A stretch of 64,000 nt of DNA. Origin: Phenylobacterium sp. (GTDB taxonomy: Bacteria; Pseudomonadota; Alphaproteobacteria; Caulobacterales; Caulobacteraceae). The position numbers were made by a program, and so were the translations under genes. Under the pieces are notes generated by a model. It did no database searches and had not been told where the DNA came from. It worked only from the letters and a program-made list of their open reading frames with translations. Positions 14,693 through 23,161 of this stretch are shown here, piece by piece (positions within the stretch are counted from its first letter, which is position 1; every line of letters starts with the position of its first letter). The DNA lies in the NCBI RefSeq assembly GCF_025934275.1, contig NZ_JAICYI010000002.1, positions 1-64,000 on the forward strand. Reading direction: 5' to 3'.

Positions 14693-16108
14693 ATGACCCG
14701 CCAAGAAAGGGGCCGACCGACCGACCGCCGCCGCCTGGAGTTGGCCCTCGAGGCTGCCGGCCTAGGCGAGTTCGAGTGGGACATGGACCGCGATCTGCTC
14801 GTGGTCAGCGAACGCATGGCCGCGATCACGGGCGTGGCCGCCGGCGAGCACGGGGCGGACGGCGGGCGGGCTCTCGAATCCATCGTCCATCTCGACGACC
14901 TGTGGCGCGTGCGCGAGGCGCGCGAGCGGGCGCTCGCCGCCGGCGACAGTTTCGAATCGGAGTTCCGCCTCGTTCGCCCGGACGATAGCCGCAGTGTCTG
15001 GATCCGCGCCGCCGGAATCCTGGTGCGCGCCCCGGACGGGCGCCCGGTGCGGGTGACCGGCATCGTCCAGGACGTCAGCGGCCAGAAGCTCGACGAGGAT
15101 CGCCGCACGGCGTTGATGGCCGAGCTCGACCATCGCGTGAAGAATGTGCTCGCCGCCGTCCAGGCGCTCGCCTACCAGACGGCCAGGCAGACCACGTCGC
15201 TCGATGTCTTCCTGCAGAACTTCGCCGGGCGGCTGAAGGCGATGGCCTCGGCCAACGAGCTGCTCACCGCCGCCCGCTGGCGCGGCGCCGCCGTCGATCA
15301 CCTCGCCGCCGCCGAGCTCGGCGCGATCGCCCCGGGCCAGACGAGCTGGCAGGGTCCGGAGCTGTTCCTGACGCCGCGCGGCGCCAACGCGCTCGCGCTC
15401 GCCTTCCACGAGCTTTCAGCCAACGCCGTGAAGTTCGGCGCGCTGTCGGTGGAGACCGGTCGGGTCGACGTGCGCTGGCGGCGGGTCTCCGACGGCTTCG
15501 AGCTCGACTGGATCGAAAGCGGAGGCCCGCGCGTGGCCCCGCCCACCAGCCGCGGCTTCGGCTCCACGCTGCTGGAACAGGTCACCGGTCGCGAGCTCAA
15601 CGGCCACGCCGAGATCGAATACCGCCCGTCCGGCGTCAGGGTTCGGCTGCGCGCCGGGGCCGGGGCCATCGCGCCGCGGCCGGAGACGGTGCCCGAGGCG
15701 CCGCCGGCGCGGGTCACCGAGACGCTCGCGCCGGGCCTGGGCGGCGGCGGGTTCAACCTCAAGGGCGCCCGCGTGCTGATCGTCGAGGATGCGGTGCTGC
15801 TCGCGCTCGAGTTGGAGACCGGGTTGTCCGAGGCCGGCGCGGACGTGATCGGTCCCGCCTATGAGCTGGAAGAGGCGATGGCGCTGCTCGATCGGCCGAT
15901 CGACGCGGCCGTGCTCGACGCCAACCTCAACGGGCGCTCCGTCGCCCCGGTGGCGGAGGCGCTCGCCGCCCGGCATGTGCCGTTCGTCTTCGCGACCGGC
16001 TATGGCGAGACCGGCGGCGCGCCCGGCGGCTTCGACGCGCCGGTGATCCGCAAGCCCTACGATGTCACCCAGGTGGCCGCCGCGGTGGCCGAGCTGCTCA
16101 GCGCCTGA
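14693..16108 (+). CDS. HWE-family hybrid histidine kinase with PAS and FATGY-type receiver
   Basis: 471 residues, no membrane span, so cytoplasmic. PAS domain about 12-130 (a PAS_3 type with 'FRLVRPDDSRSVWIRAAGIL'), HWE dimerisation box with phospho-His147 in 'MAELDHRVKNVLAAVQAL', HATPase with N-box 'AFHELSANAVKFGALS', then a receiver from about 350 with phospho-Asp409 in 'AAVLDANLNGRS' and the 'PFVFATGYG' signature. FAT GUY receivers and HWE kinases commonly feed the PhyR pathway in alphaproteobacteria. No LOV cysteine motif is present. Its position at the edge of the stress island and a near-consensus EcfG promoter fit that role (inference). Confidence 0.85.
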   Translation: MTRQERGRPTDRRRLELALEAAGLGEFEWDMDRDLLVVSERMAAITGVAAGEHGADGGRALESIVHLDDLWRVREARERALAAGDSFESEFRLVRPDDSRSVWIRAAGILVRAPDGRPVRVTGIVQDVSGQKLDEDRRTALMAELDHRVKNVLAAVQALAYQTARQTTSLDVFLQNFAGRLKAMASANELLTAARWRGAAVDHLAAAELGAIAPGQTSWQGPELFLTPRGANALALAFHELSANAVKFGALSVETGRVDVRWRRVSDGFELDWIESGGPRVAPPTSRGFGSTLLEQVTGRELNGHAEIEYRPSGVRVRLRAGAGAIAPRPETVPEAPPARVTETLAPGLGGGGFNLKGARVLIVEDAVLLALELETGLSEAGADVIGPAYELEEAMALLDRPIDAAVLDANLNGRSVAPVAEALAARHVPFVFATGYGETGGAPGGFDAPVIRKPYDVTQVAAAVAELLSA

Positions 16109-16278
16109 CCCTGCGCGAACCCCCCTGAGACAAGGCGCCGCCTCGCGCCCCCTGAAGCTAAGCTGTAACAAGCTGCTTGGGGGATCTGCGGCGGGGGCCG
16201 CAGGGGCCGGACCGGCGGCCATGGGACCTCGCCCGGATCAAGCGACCCTGCCTCCCTGCCTGCTGCCGCAGCGCAAAC

Positions 16279-17493
16279 TCAGATCACGCCCTTGGCCCTG
16301 AGCTCGGCCAGGCGGTCCTCCGAACAGCCGGCGAGATCCCTCAGCACCGCCTCGGTGTGCTCGCCGAGCATTGGCCCCGGCCAGCGCACCCGCCCGGGGG
16401 TCTCGGACAGCTTCGGAAAGGCATTCTGCATCTTCAGCTTGCCGAACACCGGGTGCGGCAGCTCGACGATGTCCTCGCGCGCCCGGAATTGCGGGTCTTC
16501 CAGCATGTCGGGGGCGCGGTAGATGCGGCTCGCCGGCACGCCGTGCGTCTGCAGCAGCGCGAGCAGGTCTGCCAATCGCTGGCCGCCCGTCCACTGGGCG
16601 ATGATCGCGTCGAGCTCCGCCTGATGGGTCCCGCGCGCCGCGTGGTCCAGGAACTTCGGGTCCCGCGACAGCTCCGGCCGGCCCATCGCCTCGCACAGCC
16701 TGGCGAACACCGTGTCGCCATTGCCGCCGATCAGGATCAGCTCGTCGCCGGCGCACGGGTAGGCGTTCGACGGCGCGATCCCCGGCAGGATCGAGCCCGA
16801 GCGCTCGCGCACATAGCCGGTCAGATCGTATTCGGTGACCAGGTTCTCCATCACCGCCAGCACGCTCTCGTAGAGTGCCGCGTCGATCATCTGGCCGCGG
16901 CCGGTGCGCTCGCGGGCGTGCAGCGCCATCAGGACGCCCATGGCCGCATGCATGGCGGCCAGGCTGTCGCCGATGGAGATGCCGGCCCGGGCCGGCGGGC
17001 GGTCCGGCTCGCCGGTCACATAGCGCAGGCCGCCCATGGCTTCGCCGATCAGGCCGTAGCCGGCGCGCTGGGCGTAGGGGCCGGTCTGGCCGAAGCCGGA
17101 GACCCGGGCCATGATCAGCCCCGGGTTCTCGGCCGCGAGGCTCTCGTAGGAAAGGCCCCACTTCTCCATCGCGCCGGGGCGGAAGTTCTCGACCAGGACG
17201 TCCGCCCCGCCGATCAGCCGGCGCGCGATCGCCTGGCCGTCCGCCGTGCGCAGGTCCAGGCCCACCGACTTCTTGTTGCGTCCGATCACCGGCCACCAGG
17301 GCGACAGGCCCTTCGGCAGGCTGCGGCCCCACTGGCGCATGGGATCGCCGCCCTTCGGGTCCTCGATCTTGATCACCTCGGCGCCGAAGTCGCCCAGGAT
17401 CTGCCCGCAGAACGGCCCGGCGATCAGGGTGCCCATCTCGATCACCCGCAGGCCGGCGAGCGGGCCTTCGGTATCGGCGGCGGCGTCGGTCAT
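16279..17493 (-). CDS. CaiB/BaiF family (type III) CoA-transferase
   Basis: 404 residues, normal for the family. N-terminus 'PLAGLRVIEMGTLIAGPFCG', CoA-binding 'GADVLVENFRPGAMEKWGL', 'GYGLIGEAMGGL', and the catalytic Asp in 'MIDAALYESVLAVMENL'. Such enzymes move CoA between carboxylic acids through an Asp-CoA anhydride. The substrate cannot be read off; glutarate or another dicarboxylate is possible since gcdH is nearby, but it is a lone gene. The ATG is at 17493. The 170-base gap on its 3' side (16109-16278) holds no feature I can name. Confidence 0.85.
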   Translation of the reverse strand: MTDAAADTEGPLAGLRVIEMGTLIAGPFCGQILGDFGAEVIKIEDPKGGDPMRQWGRSLPKGLSPWWPVIGRNKKSVGLDLRTADGQAIARRLIGGADVLVENFRPGAMEKWGLSYESLAAENPGLIMARVSGFGQTGPYAQRAGYGLIGEAMGGLRYVTGEPDRPPARAGISIGDSLAAMHAAMGVLMALHARERTGRGQMIDAALYESVLAVMENLVTEYDLTGYVRERSGSILPGIAPSNAYPCAGDELILIGGNGDTVFARLCEAMGRPELSRDPKFLDHAARGTHQAELDAIIAQWTGGQRLADLLALLQTHGVPASRIYRAPDMLEDPQFRAREDIVELPHPVFGKLKMQNAFPKLSETPGRVRWPGPMLGEHTEAVLRDLAGCSEDRLAELRAKGVI

Positions 17494-17592
17494 GTGGGGC
17501 GAGGCTCGAGAAGGAACGCAGGAGACAAGCGTGGGTTTGGGGATTTGGTCAGGAGCCGTGGCCCGTTGCGCTTGTCAACGCCGGAGGCCGAC

Positions 17593-17696
17593 ATGCCCCG
17601 CCGATTCGCCTTCGCGCTGATCGCCGCCGCCGCGCTCTCCGCCTGGTCCAGCACCCTCTCGAGGTCGCACAGCAGGTCAAGGCGGCGCTGAAGTAG
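17593..17696 (+). pseudogene. possible frameshifted small secreted peptide
   Basis: An ATG at 17593 opens a signal-peptide-like start (MPRRFAFALIAAAALSAW), but the frame then turns arginine/serine-rich and stops at 17691. In another frame 17649-17696 reads QHPLEVAQQVKAALK and stops, which looks like a genuine protein end. One indel near 17640 would join the two into a small secreted protein. No ribosome binding site stronger than CGGAGG (17582-17587) is seen. Could be chance. Confidence 0.2.
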
Positions 17697-17734
17697 GTTT
17701 TGCGCCGGAGCCGGCTGCGCGCTAGGCCGTGCGC

Positions 17735-18427
17735 ATGGACGCCAAGACCGCCGCCTACGTGATCGCACCGCCCGCCCTCGTCGCCGTCCCTGTGGCGGGG
17801 GAGACGGGCCTCTTCCCGGTGCGCCGCATCCTGTGCGTCGGGCGCAACTACGCCGCCCACCGGCGCGAGATGGGCGGCGACGATCGCGATCCTCCGTTCT
17901 TCTTCGCCAAGCCCGCCGACGCCATCGTCCTGCCGGGCCGCGACGTCGCCTATCCGCCGCGCACGGCGAACCTGCACCACGAGATGGAGCTGGTCGTGGC
18001 GCTCAAGGCGGGCGGCGCCGAGGTTTCCCCGGAGCGCGCGCTCGAGCTCGTGTTCGGCTACGCCGCCGGCGTCGACCTCACCCGGCGCGACCTGCAGAAC
18101 GCGGCCAAGGACAAGGGCCAGCCCTGGGAGGCCGGCAAGGCGTTCGACGAGGCGGCCCCGATCTCTTCCATCCGCCGCTGGTCTGGCCCGCCGCCCCAAG
18201 GGCGCATCCGGCTCTCGATGAACGGTGAGACGAGGCAGGACGCGAGCCTCGCCGACATGATCTGGAACGTGGCCGAGGTCATCGCCGAGGCCTCCAGGCT
18301 GTGGCGCCTGGCGGCGGGCGACCTGATCTTCACCGGCACGCCCGAGGGGGTCGGGCCGATCGTCCGCGGCGACCGCGTCGAAGGCGAGGTCGAGGGCGTG
18401 GGCAGGCTCGCGTTCACGGTGATCTGA
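17735..18427 (+). CDS. fumarylacetoacetate hydrolase family protein (fumarylpyruvate hydrolase-like)
   Basis: 230 residues, the short FAH form. Motifs: 'ILCVGRNYAAHRREMG', 'PFFFAKPADAIVLPG', metal ligands in 'NLHHEMELVVAL' (E-x-E) and Asp in 'GYAAGVDLTRRDLQ', and 'LIFTGTPEGVGPI' at the end. The size and its pairing with a zeta-class isomerase suggest hydrolysis of fumarylpyruvate in a gentisate-type pathway; acylpyruvate hydrolase is another option. The ATG at 17735 is used; a GTG six bases earlier is possible. The isomerase starts one base after its stop. Confidence 0.82.
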   Translation: MDAKTAAYVIAPPALVAVPVAGETGLFPVRRILCVGRNYAAHRREMGGDDRDPPFFFAKPADAIVLPGRDVAYPPRTANLHHEMELVVALKAGGAEVSPERALELVFGYAAGVDLTRRDLQNAAKDKGQPWEAGKAFDEAAPISSIRRWSGPPPQGRIRLSMNGETRQDASLADMIWNVAEVIAEASRLWRLAAGDLIFTGTPEGVGPIVRGDRVEGEVEGVGRLAFTVI

Positions 18428-18428
18428 C

Positions 18429-19073
18429 ATGGTCATGCGGCTGCACAGCTACTGGCGCGCCACGGCGCCCTACCGCGTGCGGATCGGGCTCAACCTCAAG
18501 GGTCTTCCGTTCGACTACGCGCCGGTGAACCTGGTCTCGGGCGACCAGCACGGCGACCGGTATCGCGCGCTCAATCCCCAGGAGCTCACGCCCGCGCTGG
18601 AGCTCGGCGACGGAAGGGTGCTGACCCAGAGCCTCGCCATTCTGGAGTGGCTGGAGGAGGTCCATCCCGCGCCGCCGCTGCTGCCGGCCGATCCGGCAGA
18701 GCGCGCAACCGTCCGCGCCATGGCCGATGTCGTCGCCTGCGACATCCATCCGTTGAACAACCTGCGCATCCAGCAGCAGCTCACCGCGCTGGGGGTCGAT
18801 GACGCCGGCCGCAGCGCCTGGAGCCAGCGCTGGATCGAGGACGGCTTCCGCGCGCTCGAGCCGATGGTCGCCCGCCACACCGCCGGCTGGGCGTTCGGAG
18901 CCGAGCCCACGCTGGCCGACTGCTGCCTGATCCCGCAGGTCTATTCCGCCGAGCGCTACAAGGTCGACCTCGCCGCCTATCCCGCGATCCGCGCCGTGGC
19001 CGCGCGCGCCGCCGATCATGCCGCCTTCGCCGCCGCTCATCCCGACCGTCAGCCCGACGCTAGGCCGGGCTGA
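18429..19073 (+). CDS. maiA: maleylacetoacetate/maleylpyruvate isomerase (GST zeta class)
   Basis: 214 residues, thioredoxin-fold GST. N-terminal 'LHSYWRATAPYRVRIGLNL' is the zeta motif (usually SSCS/ RSSASYRVRIAL) in a diverged form: the catalytic-loop Ser/Cys are replaced by W-R-A-T. The glutathione-binding 'VLTQSLAILEWLEE' and the 'HPLNNLRIQQQL' helix are typical. It isomerises a cis to trans double bond with glutathione before the hydrolase acts. Directly downstream of the FAH-family gene, same operon. The dioxygenase of the pathway is not in the window. Confidence 0.85.
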   Translation: MVMRLHSYWRATAPYRVRIGLNLKGLPFDYAPVNLVSGDQHGDRYRALNPQELTPALELGDGRVLTQSLAILEWLEEVHPAPPLLPADPAERATVRAMADVVACDIHPLNNLRIQQQLTALGVDDAGRSAWSQRWIEDGFRALEPMVARHTAGWAFGAEPTLADCCLIPQVYSAERYKVDLAAYPAIRAVAARAADHAAFAAAHPDRQPDARPG

Positions 19074-19114
19074 CAGGGGTTGTGGCGGCCGTCGGAGGGC
19101 TCTAGAGCGCGGTC

Positions 19115-19732
19115 ATGCTGGACGACCTGAAGGCCAACAACCGTCGGTGGGCGGAGCGCAAGACGTCCGAGGACCCGGGATTCTTCCAGCGCCTGCTCGG
19201 GCAGCAGGCGCCGGAATACCTCTGGATCGGCTGCTCGGATTCGCGCGTGCCGGCGACGGAGATCGTCGATCTCGATCCGGGCGAGATGTTCGTCCACCGC
19301 AACATCGCCAACCTCGCCCCGCCGCAGGACGCCAACTACCTGTCGGTGCTGCAGTTCGCCGTGGACGTGCTGCAGGTGAAGCACATCCTGGTGGTCGGCC
19401 ATTACGGCTGCGGTGGGATCGCCGCGGCGGTGGACGGCGGCCGGCGCGGGCTGATCGACCACTGGCTGCATCCGATCCGCGAGGTCGCCCACGAGCACCG
19501 ACACGAGCTCGACGCCCTTCCCGAAGAACGCGGCCGCCTCAACCGGCTCTGTGAGCTCAACGTGATCCGCCAGGTGAGGAACGTAGGCTCCGACGTCTTC
19601 GTGCAGGACGCCTGGGCTCGCGGCCAGAAGATCAGCGTCCACGGCTGGGTCTATTCTCTGGAGACCGGGCTCATCAAGGACCTCGACGTCACCGTGCGTG
19701 CGCCCGCCGATCTCGAACGGCTGGAAGGCTAG
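19115..19732 (+). CDS. can: beta-class carbonic anhydrase
   Basis: 205 residues. Zinc ligands in 'WIGCSDSRVPATEIVDLDPG' (Cys and Asp/Arg dyad) and 'VVGHYGCGGIAAAV' (His and Cys); 'FVHRNIANLA' is the active-site strand. It interconverts CO2 and bicarbonate in the cytoplasm. The ATG is at 19115. It follows maiA by 41 bases on the same strand but has no functional tie to it. Bicarbonate demand by the biotin-dependent carboxylase at 52.6 kb is a loose link only. Confidence 0.93.
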   Translation: MLDDLKANNRRWAERKTSEDPGFFQRLLGQQAPEYLWIGCSDSRVPATEIVDLDPGEMFVHRNIANLAPPQDANYLSVLQFAVDVLQVKHILVVGHYGCGGIAAAVDGGRRGLIDHWLHPIREVAHEHRHELDALPEERGRLNRLCELNVIRQVRNVGSDVFVQDAWARGQKISVHGWVYSLETGLIKDLDVTVRAPADLERLEG

Positions 19733-19773
19733 CCCGCGTCGGCTCGGGTGGCCGACGATCGCGGGCCGGCAAA

Positions 19774-20727
19774 TCAGGCGAGCTTGATCTCGCGCAGCCG
19801 CTCCTGGAGGTAGTCGTTGGCGGTGATCGGCTCGGCGTAGCGGTCCGGGTGGGCCGCGTCGATGCAGTTCGGCAGCGTGCGGATCACGTAGTCCGAGTTG
19901 AAGTGCAGGAAGAACGGCGTCGAGTAGCGCGGGTAGCGCCGCCGCTCCGGCGCGGGATTGACCACCCGGTGCGTGGTGGACGGCAGCTTGTCGTTGGTCA
20001 GGCGCTGCAGCATGTCGCCGATGTTGCAGACCAGCGAGCCCGGCGGCGGGTTGATCGGGAGCCAGCCGCCATCGCGGTCCTTCACCTCCAGCCCGGCCTC
20101 CTCCGCGCCGAGCAGCAGGGTGATGACGTTGATGTCCTCGTGCGCCGCGGCGCGGATGTGCGGCCCGTCCTTCGGGACCGGCGGATAGTGCAGCAGGCGC
20201 AGGATGGAGTTGCCTTCCGCCACGGTGGGATCGAAGAAGCGGCGCTCCAGCCCGAGCCAGCTCGCGATCGCCTCCAGCACCTTCAGCCCCATGGCGTCCA
20301 GCGCGCCGTAGAGCCAGCCCACGGTCTCGTGGAAGCCCGGGACGTCGGCGTCGGGCCAGGCGTTGTCCGGCATGTGGTCGCGGTAGCGGTGGCCGGCCGG
20401 CAGGTCGCGTCCGACATGCCAGAATTCCTTCAGGTCGTAATGGGTCTCGCCCTTGGCCGTCTCGACGCCGAACGGCGTGTAGCCGCGCTGGCCCATCACC
20501 GGCAGCCTGTACTTGAGCTTGGTGGGGTCCGGGAGGGCGAAGAAACGCTTGGCCGAGGTCAGGGCCGCATCGATCCGCTCCTGCGGGATCCCGTGGTCGG
20601 CGATCACCGCGAATCCGTAGCGCGCGAAGGAATCGCCGAGCGCCTTGGCGAACCCCTCGAAATCGCGGCTGAACTCGCGGAACGAGACGGGCGCGAGGCT
20701 GCGGAGCGGGGCGGCGGCTTGGCTCAT
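19774..20727 (-). CDS. 2-oxoglutarate-Fe(II) oxygenase (isopenicillin N synthase-like)
   Basis: 317 residues. The DIOX_N part 'FARYGFAVIADHGIPQERI' and the Fe-binding half 'AAAHEDINVITLLLG' (H-x-D), 'TTHRVVNP' (distal His) and 'YPRYSTPFF' (R-x-S for 2-oxoglutarate). The family hydroxylates or desaturates small molecules; the substrate is unknown. The ATG at 20727 starts MSQAAAPLRS. It is followed upstream on the same strand by a secreted-protein gene, 50 bases away. Confidence 0.85.
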   Translation of the reverse strand: MSQAAAPLRSLAPVSFREFSRDFEGFAKALGDSFARYGFAVIADHGIPQERIDAALTSAKRFFALPDPTKLKYRLPVMGQRGYTPFGVETAKGETHYDLKEFWHVGRDLPAGHRYRDHMPDNAWPDADVPGFHETVGWLYGALDAMGLKVLEAIASWLGLERRFFDPTVAEGNSILRLLHYPPVPKDGPHIRAAAHEDINVITLLLGAEEAGLEVKDRDGGWLPINPPPGSLVCNIGDMLQRLTNDKLPSTTHRVVNPAPERRRYPRYSTPFFLHFNSDYVIRTLPNCIDAAHPDRYAEPITANDYLQERLREIKLA

Positions 20728-20777
20728 GGCGCGGAGCCTACACGTCCCGAACCCCGCTCTCCACCGCCGGCGTCGCC

Positions 20778-21401
20778 TCACATCGGCGGCTTGGCGCCGT
20801 TCTCGCCGATCGAGACCGAGCTGGCGGACATCGAGCCGTCCGGGCTCTTGCGCACCACCATGAAGACCGGGATGCCCGGCTTCACCTGCTCGCGCGCGCC
20901 GCCGGTGATCTGCACCACCGGGACGTTCGCGGGCACGGTGATGTGGCGCAGGCCCGTGCCGTTGTAGGCCACGTCCAGCTCGCGGCTGCCCCTCTTGCCG
21001 GCGACCACCTTGCCGACCGTGCCGTTAGTCATCATCGAGCCCGGCTTCAGGTCCCAGCCGTAGTGGCCCTCGCCCATCTTCACGCCGGGCGGGAAGACGT
21101 GGACCTCCAGGCTGCGTCCGACGCCTTCCGATTTCGGCATCTCGGTGGTGCCGATGAAGCTGCCCGGCGTGATCGCGTCGATCGCCACGGGCTTCATCAC
21201 CGCCACCGTCCAGGCGGGCGCCAGCGCCACCTTCTCCCGGGCGCCATTGTCGGGCTTCACCGTGAGCACGTTGTCGGCGAGTGAGACGACGCGGCCGCGC
21301 ACCACCGTGGGGCCGGGCGGCGTCGCGCCCTGGGCGTGGGCGGCCCCGGAGAGCGCGAAGGCCGCGGCGGCGCCGGCGAGCGCGGCGAAGAGTCTGGACA
21401 T
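20778..21401 (-). CDS. secreted/periplasmic beta-rich protein, 207 aa
   Basis: Signal peptide MSRLFAALAGAAAAFALSGA with likely cleavage after AHA (about residue 24). The mature part begins with 'VVRGRVVSLADNVLTVKPDN', an OB/DUF5666-like strand pattern, and has 'KVALAPAWTVAVMKPVAIDA' and 'FVMVVRKSPDGSMSASSVSI'. Similar proteins are often labelled 'metal ABC transporter permease' in databases, which this sequence does not support as it has no membrane spans beyond the signal. The ATG at 21401 has GGGGA upstream. Function unknown. Confidence 0.65.
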   Translation of the reverse strand: MSRLFAALAGAAAAFALSGAAHAQGATPPGPTVVRGRVVSLADNVLTVKPDNGAREKVALAPAWTVAVMKPVAIDAITPGSFIGTTEMPKSEGVGRSLEVHVFPPGVKMGEGHYGWDLKPGSMMTNGTVGKVVAGKRGSRELDVAYNGTGLRHITVPANVPVVQITGGAREQVKPGIPVFMVVRKSPDGSMSASSVSIGENGAKPPM

Positions 21402-21618
21402 GGCGATCCCCGATCCGAGCAACAGCGCGTCCTACGGGAGCCCCGAAGGCCGACCGTGGCGCGGCGTTCACATAGCGGCGTTCAATCCGGCAGGTCAACG
21501 ACGCCCGTCGCGCCGGGAACAGAGCCGCCGGCTCGGCGGTCCGATGGACGCCAAGCGGCAGGTCCCCTCCGATCCCAGCCGCGACCTCGCCAATGGCAGC
21601 GGCGCGGATTGCCGCTCG

Positions 21619-22269
21619 CTATTTCGAACCGCTCAGCTTGGCCTGCAGCTTCTTGGCCGCGTCGTCGTGCTTCTGGACGACGGGGATGGCCTTGCCGGCC
21701 AGCGCCTTCAGCCCGGCGTCGGAGCCGTCCTTGGCGTAGCCCTGCAAGAGGGTGAGCGTCTCGTCATGGGCGGAGACCTGCTGGTCCATGTAGGTCTTGT
21801 CGAAATCGTTCGGACCGGCCGCCTTGAGGTTGTCGAGGAAGCCCTTCCGCCGCTGGTCGAGGTCGGTCGGGGCCGTCTGGCCGGACTTGGCGATCACCGG
21901 CTTGGCTTCGGCGCCCAGTTTCGTGTGGTCGGTGGTCATCATCTTGGCGAAGGCCTTGACCGCGGGGTCCTTGGCCTTCTGCTCGGCGATCTTGGCCGCG
22001 TCGAGCTCGTACATGTTTCCCTGCACCAGGTTCGAGACGAAGGCGCCGGTGTCGTGCGCGCCCATCGTGGCGGCCGAGGTCGAGCCGACCGCCGCGCCGG
22101 TGACGTCCTGGGCCTTGTTCGCGGGCATGCTCTGGCCCGGGGTCGAGGTGTTGGCGGCCTCGGCGGTGTTGGTCTCTGCGGGCGCGGAATTGCCGGCCTG
22201 GTTCTTGTTGCAGGCCGCAAGCGACAGCGCCGCGGCCGCGGCGGCGCAAAGCATGATTGCGCGGGTCAT
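21619..22269 (-). CDS. DUF4142 family lipoprotein
   Basis: 216 residues. Lipoprotein signal MTRAIMLCAAAAAALSLAAC with lipobox LAAC; a low-complexity Asn/Thr/Ala linker to about 60; then the helical ferritin-like DUF4142 domain: 'NMYELDAAKIAEQKAKDPAV', 'FAKMMTTDHTKLG', 'TYMDQQVSAHDETLTLLQGY'. The paired His/Glu helices are typical, though no metal binding has been shown. The ATG at 22269 has GGGAGG upstream. A near-consensus EcfG motif lies 31 bases before it. Confidence 0.85.
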   Translation of the reverse strand: MTRAIMLCAAAAAALSLAACNKNQAGNSAPAETNTAEAANTSTPGQSMPANKAQDVTGAAVGSTSAATMGAHDTGAFVSNLVQGNMYELDAAKIAEQKAKDPAVKAFAKMMTTDHTKLGAEAKPVIAKSGQTAPTDLDQRRKGFLDNLKAAGPNDFDKTYMDQQVSAHDETLTLLQGYAKDGSDAGLKALAGKAIPVVQKHDDAAKKLQAKLSGSK

Positions 22270-22299
22270 GACGGGAGGCTCCTTTAGAACGGTTCACGA

Positions 22300-22324
22300 A
22301 ACCGCGAGCCGGGGTCAGGGTTCC
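22300..22324 (-). promoter_or_regulatory. near-consensus EcfG promoter of the DUF4142 gene
   Basis: Minus strand GGAAC (22324-22320), 16-base spacer, GGTT (22303-22300): one mismatch in the -10, as in two other candidates in this window. Confidence 0.4.
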
Positions 22325-22421
22325 CGCGCGGGGGGCAAATGAGGGGAGCGCCGTCTTCGAGCGCGAGGGGCGTTGCGGAGCGCGCCCCGAAAGCCGATGT
22401 TGCGCGTCCCAGGAGGCCTCC

Positions 22422-22736
22422 ATGATGCAGCTCACCTCGACGCCCGCCACGCCGAAGCGGCCGATCCGCGACGGCGTGACGATCACCCCGCTCCGCATGG
22501 ACGCCGGCGCCGGCACCTTCCTGATGCACTATGCGCCGGGCTCGCGCTCGCCCGCCCATGTCCATCCGGACGGCGAGGAGATCTTCGTCATTTCGGGCAA
22601 GGGACGGCTGGACGACCTGCCGATCCAGGCCGGTGACTTCATCTACACGCCGCCCGGCGAATCCCACACGCTCTTCGCCGAGACCGAGGTGGTCATCCAC
22701 GTGGTCCTGCCTGGGCCCGTGGTGGTGACTGAGTGA
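22422..22736 (+). CDS. cupin-domain protein
   Basis: 104 residues, one small cupin barrel. Motif 1 'SRSPAHVHPDGEEIFVISG' (H-x-H...E) and motif 2 'PIQAGDFIYTPPGESHTLF' give the three-His/one-Glu metal site. Activity cannot be predicted for single-domain cupins. AGGAGG precedes a double ATG (22422 and 22425). Its stop overlaps the GTG of the next tiny gene (GTGA), so they are coupled. Confidence 0.82.
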   Translation: MMQLTSTPATPKRPIRDGVTITPLRMDAGAGTFLMHYAPGSRSPAHVHPDGEEIFVISGKGRLDDLPIQAGDFIYTPPGESHTLFAETEVVIHVVLPGPVVVTE

Positions 22737-22876
22737 GCGAGAAGGATCCCGAGGCCCGGGCCCGCGACGAGGCGCGCCGCCGGCGGATCGGCCGGCTGGC
22801 GGTGATCTTCCTGGGGCTGCTGGTGCTGGTCTACCTGGTCCCCCTGTTCCTCCGCCTCGCCGGCGTGAGGTTCTGA
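22733..22876 (+). CDS. small single-span membrane protein, 47 aa
   Basis: GTG start overlapping the cupin stop by four bases. A charged N-terminus 'EARARDEARRRRIGR' of about 21 residues is followed by a helix 'LAVIFLGLLVLVYLVPLFLR' and a short end AGVRF. Too short for standard gene calls, but the coupling, the tail-anchor pattern and the strong positive-inside rule support it. Function unknown. Confidence 0.6.
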   Translation: MSEKDPEARARDEARRRRIGRLAVIFLGLLVLVYLVPLFLRLAGVRF

Positions 22877-22879
22877 GGC

Positions 22880-23155
22880 GTGGGCTGGATGGTCGGCGTG
22901 ATGCTGGAGCTCGCCGACGAACCGCAGCCCGTGCGCCACTTCTACGCCGTGGGCCACGACGACCGCTCGCGCGCTGAGTGGGCCGCCGTCGATCAGGCGC
23001 TGACGACGGGGGCCGTGGCGACGAGCCCGGTCGGCGGGGTCGAGCCGGTGGAGGCGTTCGCCCGCCTGTCGCCGCGGATCATCCGCCGGATGGGCCTGGC
23101 GCCCGGCCGTGTCCACCCGCTCGGGCGGCTCTGGCCGCGCCGCTGGCTGGCGTAG
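22880..23155 (+). CDS. hypothetical protein, 91 aa
   Basis: Starts GTG at 22880, three bases after the previous stop; an ATG at 22889 is possible. No signal peptide or membrane span. The N-terminal half 'VRHFYAVGHDDRSRAEWAAV' and the basic C-terminus ending 'LGRLWPRRWLA' show no motif I recognise. It is in line with the cupin and the 47-residue gene, so it is probably part of the same transcript. Coding is supported by codon-position GC and tight packing. Confidence 0.6.
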   Translation: MGWMVGVMLELADEPQPVRHFYAVGHDDRSRAEWAAVDQALTTGAVATSPVGGVEPVEAFARLSPRIIRRMGLAPGRVHPLGRLWPRRWLA

Positions 23156-23161
23156 CGGCGA

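Noticed and set aside
16109-16278. Short repeats around AAGCTAAGCTGTAACAAGCT between the HWE kinase and CoA-transferase genes
   Set aside because: Too short and irregular to call an operator, and no convincing terminator stem was found.
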